This document shows, piece after piece, positions 62,147 to 64,000 of a stretch of 64,000 nt of DNA (position 1 is its first letter; every line of letters begins with the position of its first letter). The notes below the pieces were generated by a model. It was not told the origin of the DNA. It did not search any database and was given only the letters and a program-made list of their open reading frames with translations. This stretch comes from Luteimonas wenzhouensis (GTDB lineage Bacteria; Pseudomonadota; Gammaproteobacteria; Xanthomonadales; Xanthomonadaceae), in the NCBI RefSeq assembly GCF_007859305.1, contig NZ_VOHE01000003.1, forward strand, positions 372,001-436,000. Reading direction: 5' to 3'. Both the position numbers and the translations under genes were made by a program.

Positions 62147-62905
62147 TCAGCGCACGAGGGCCCGGTAATCGCGTGGCGCCATGCCCACGGTGGCCTTGAA
62201 CTGGCGGGCGAACGCGCTCTGGTCCGAGAAGCCGCAGGCCTGGCCGATCTCGGCGATCCGGGTGTCGGTGTGCAGCAGGCGCATCGCCTCCTCGATCCGC
62301 AGCTTGGTGAGCAGCTGCTGCGGGGTGAGCTGGAACACCCGCTTGAACAGGCGTTCGAGCTGCGCCACCGACACCTCGGCGATGTCGGCCAGGGTCTGCA
62401 CCCGCAGCGGCGTGTTGTAGTTCGCCTGCATGTGGTCGACCGCGCGCTGCAGGCGGGCGAACGAGGAATGCTGGCGGTCCGGGGCGTCGAGGTCGCGGGA
62501 GATGCCCACCAGGCCGGTGACCCGTTCGCCGTCGCGCAGCGGACGCTTGAAGGTGAGGCACCAGCCCGCGGTGCGGTTCGCGTACAGGTGCAGCTCGAGC
62601 TGGTTCTCGATCGTCTCGCCCGCCAGTACCCGCCGGTCCTGGACCATGTAGCTGCCGCCGAGCCGGCTGGGGAACACCTGGTCGGCGGTCTTGCCGACCA
62701 GGTCCTCGCGGTGGCGGGCGCCGAGCCGGCGCACCAGGGTCAGGTTGACGTGGGTGTAGCGGCCTTCGCGGTCCTTGATGAAGAACACCACGTCGGGCAG
62801 TGCGTCGAAGATCGCCTGCAGCTCCGAGGGCGGAAGCGGCGTCTCCACCAACGCATCCGCGTTTGTGCTGCGTTGCGTCACGCGCTTTTGCGAATGAACG
62901 GCCAT
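62147..62905 (-). CDS. PAS-domain AraC-family regulator
   Basis: A 252-residue transcription factor. The N-terminal PAS domain (ELQAIFDALPDVVFFIKDREGRYTHVNLTLVRRLGA) is followed by a C-terminal AraC double helix-turn-helix (LADIAEVSVAQLERLFKRVFQLTPQQLL; IAEIGQACGFSDQSAFARQFKATVG). ATG at 62905 with AGGAG 5-7 bases upstream. It is divergent from the hydroxyproline epimerase gene, the arrangement expected for a regulator of hydroxyproline catabolism. TATGCATA (62951-62958) in the shared gap is a candidate binding site. Confidence 0.92.
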   Translation of the reverse strand: MAVHSQKRVTQRSTNADALVETPLPPSELQAIFDALPDVVFFIKDREGRYTHVNLTLVRRLGARHREDLVGKTADQVFPSRLGGSYMVQDRRVLAGETIENQLELHLYANRTAGWCLTFKRPLRDGERVTGLVGISRDLDAPDRQHSSFARLQRAVDHMQANYNTPLRVQTLADIAEVSVAQLERLFKRVFQLTPQQLLTKLRIEEAMRLLHTDTRIAEIGQACGFSDQSAFARQFKATVGMAPRDYRALVR

Positions 62906-62950
62906 GGCTCCTGCAAAACGGCGATGAGGGGGAATCGCCGCCTTCCGCAT

Positions 62951-62958
62951 TATGCATA
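62951..62958. promoter_or_regulatory. TATGCATA palindrome in the divergent promoter
   Basis: A perfect 8-bp palindrome in an AT-rich patch between the AraC-type regulator and the epimerase gene. It is a candidate regulator or -10 site. Confidence 0.35.
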
Positions 62959-63022
62959 TTTCAACATCAGACACGGAGAGGTCGTGCTAGCGGGGCCCGC
63001 AGCGGCTGCCCGAGAATGGGGC

Positions 63023-63967
63023 ATGGACAGGATCTCCGTCATCGACTCCCACACCGCCGGCGAACCGACCCGGGTCGTGCTGTCCGGATTCCCGGACCTG
63101 GGCGCAGGCAGCCTGGCCGAGCGGCGTGCCCGGTTCCGCGCCGGGTTCGACCACTGGCGCAGCGCCATCGCCTGCGAGCCGCGCGGCTCGGACACCATGG
63201 TCGGCGCCCTGCTGCAGGAGCCGGTCGACCCGGACTGCTGCGCGGGCGTGATCTTCTTCAACAACGTCGGCTTCCTCGGCATGTGCGGCCACGGCACCAT
63301 CGGCCTGACCCGCACGCTCGCCCACCTGGGCCGCATCGGCCCGGGCCGGCACCGGATCGAGACGCCGGTGGGCGTGGTCGGGGTCGAGTTGCATGGCGAC
63401 GGACGGGTCACGATCGACAACGTCGAAAGCTACCGCGCGGCCGCCGCGGTCGAAGTGGAGGTGCCCGGTTACGGCAAGGTCGTGGGCGACGTGGCCTGGG
63501 GCGGCAACTGGTTTTTCATCACCGAACATTCGCCCGCGCCGCTGGACTTCGGATACCGCGAGGAGCTGAGCCGGTACACGGTCGCGGTGCTGCGCGCGCT
63601 CCATGCGGCGGGGATCACCGGTGACGACGGTGGCGCGATCGACCACGTCGAGATCAGCCGCGAGGCGCCCGACGGCAGCGGCCAGTCGCGCAACTTCGTG
63701 ATGTGCCCCGGCGGGGCCTACGACCGCTCGCCCTGTGGCACCGGCACCAGCGCCAAGCTCGCCTGCCTGGCCGCGGACGGCAAGTTGGGCGAGGGCGAGA
63801 CCTGGGTGCAGCAGGGCATTCTCGGCAGCGTGTTCGAGGGCACCTACCGGGCCGGCGGGCGCGGGGTGCTGCCGCGCATCACCGGCCGGGCGTGGATCAC
63901 CGGCCGTGCCGAAATCCTCATCGAGGCGGACGATCCGTTCGCCTGGGGCATCCGCGGGACGCTGTGA
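63023..63967 (+). CDS. lhpA: 4-hydroxyproline 2-epimerase
   Basis: A 314-residue enzyme of the proline racemase family that converts trans-4-hydroxy-L-proline to cis-4-hydroxy-D-proline. Both catalytic cysteines are present, in GMCGHGTIG (near residue 90) and SPCGTGTSAK (near residue 236). Hydroxyproline dehydratases have Thr or Ser at the second site. SHTAGEPTRVV opens the family. ATG at 63023 (MDRISVIDSHTAGEP). The next gene begins at its stop. Confidence 0.93.
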   Translation: MDRISVIDSHTAGEPTRVVLSGFPDLGAGSLAERRARFRAGFDHWRSAIACEPRGSDTMVGALLQEPVDPDCCAGVIFFNNVGFLGMCGHGTIGLTRTLAHLGRIGPGRHRIETPVGVVGVELHGDGRVTIDNVESYRAAAAVEVEVPGYGKVVGDVAWGGNWFFITEHSPAPLDFGYREELSRYTVAVLRALHAAGITGDDGGAIDHVEISREAPDGSGQSRNFVMCPGGAYDRSPCGTGTSAKLACLAADGKLGEGETWVQQGILGSVFEGTYRAGGRGVLPRITGRAWITGRAEILIEADDPFAWGIRGTL

Positions 63968-64000
63968 CCGGAATGGGCGGCTACGACCTCATCGTCATCG
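63964..64000 (+). CDS. Start of probable FAD-dependent D-amino acid oxidoreductase (truncated)
   Basis: Only about ten codons are visible. GTG at 63964 overlaps the epimerase stop by GTGA (ATG at 63973 is the alternative), and the reading MGGYDLIVI is the beginning of a Rossmann strand. In known hydroxyproline clusters the epimerase is followed by the D-hydroxyproline dehydrogenase (LhpB-type), so that is the likely product. Confidence 0.5.
   Translation, partial: MTGMGGYDLIVI

Overview
The window is high-GC DNA from a gammaproteobacterium of the Lysobacteraceae (Xanthomonadaceae). Pointers to this are the Xanthomonas-type TonB-dependent receptor and alpha-glucosidase, the thrS-infC-rpmI-rplT-pheS-pheT-ihfA-merR order, the mrcA/pilMNOPQ divergent pair, and an AsmA-like gene next to mutY. 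The genus (Luteimonas, Lysobacter, Pseudoxanthomonas or similar) cannot be fixed from sequence reading alone. Coding is dense and mostly in overlapping operons.

Layout. 1-7215: an alpha-glucan (maltodextrin) utilisation locus with a TonB receptor, alpha-glucosidase, sugar permease, lipoprotein alpha-amylase and LacI-type regulator. The first four genes flank two near-identical palindromes that look like the regulator's operators. 7216-15573: a translation operon (thrS to ihfA and a MerR-type gene) with an attenuator-like leader, an AUU start for infC, internal terminators and an internal promoter, then tRNA-Pro. 15722-25055: L,D-transpeptidase, alanine-zipper lipoprotein, cupin, diguanylate cyclase, dxs, a repeat-containing protein, an HNH protein, acyl-CoA dehydrogenase and a lipoprotein.

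25309-32402: tRNA-Phe carrying a 7-kb integrated element. A 51-bp duplication of the tRNA 3' half marks both ends. It encodes a tyrosine integrase, an AlpA-like protein, a ParB-like/HNH-like operon and two unrecognised cargo genes. About 1 kb within it has no convincing gene. It has no phage structural or conjugation genes and is the least explained part of the window.

32639-52995: gltA, a conserved hypothetical, mrcA divergent from pilMNOPQ (type IV pilus alignment complex and secretin), a moxR-DUF58-DUF4381-batA-batB-batD operon, an SDF-family symporter and tkt. 53072-64000: bolA, a flavin reductase-like gene, modABC with a short ATPase, a DUF2188-like small gene, an FAD/NAD(P)-binding protein, yggX, mutY, an AsmA-like protein, ftsY, and the start of a hydroxyproline catabolic cluster (AraC-type regulator, 4-hydroxyproline epimerase, and the first codons of a probable FAD oxidoreductase).
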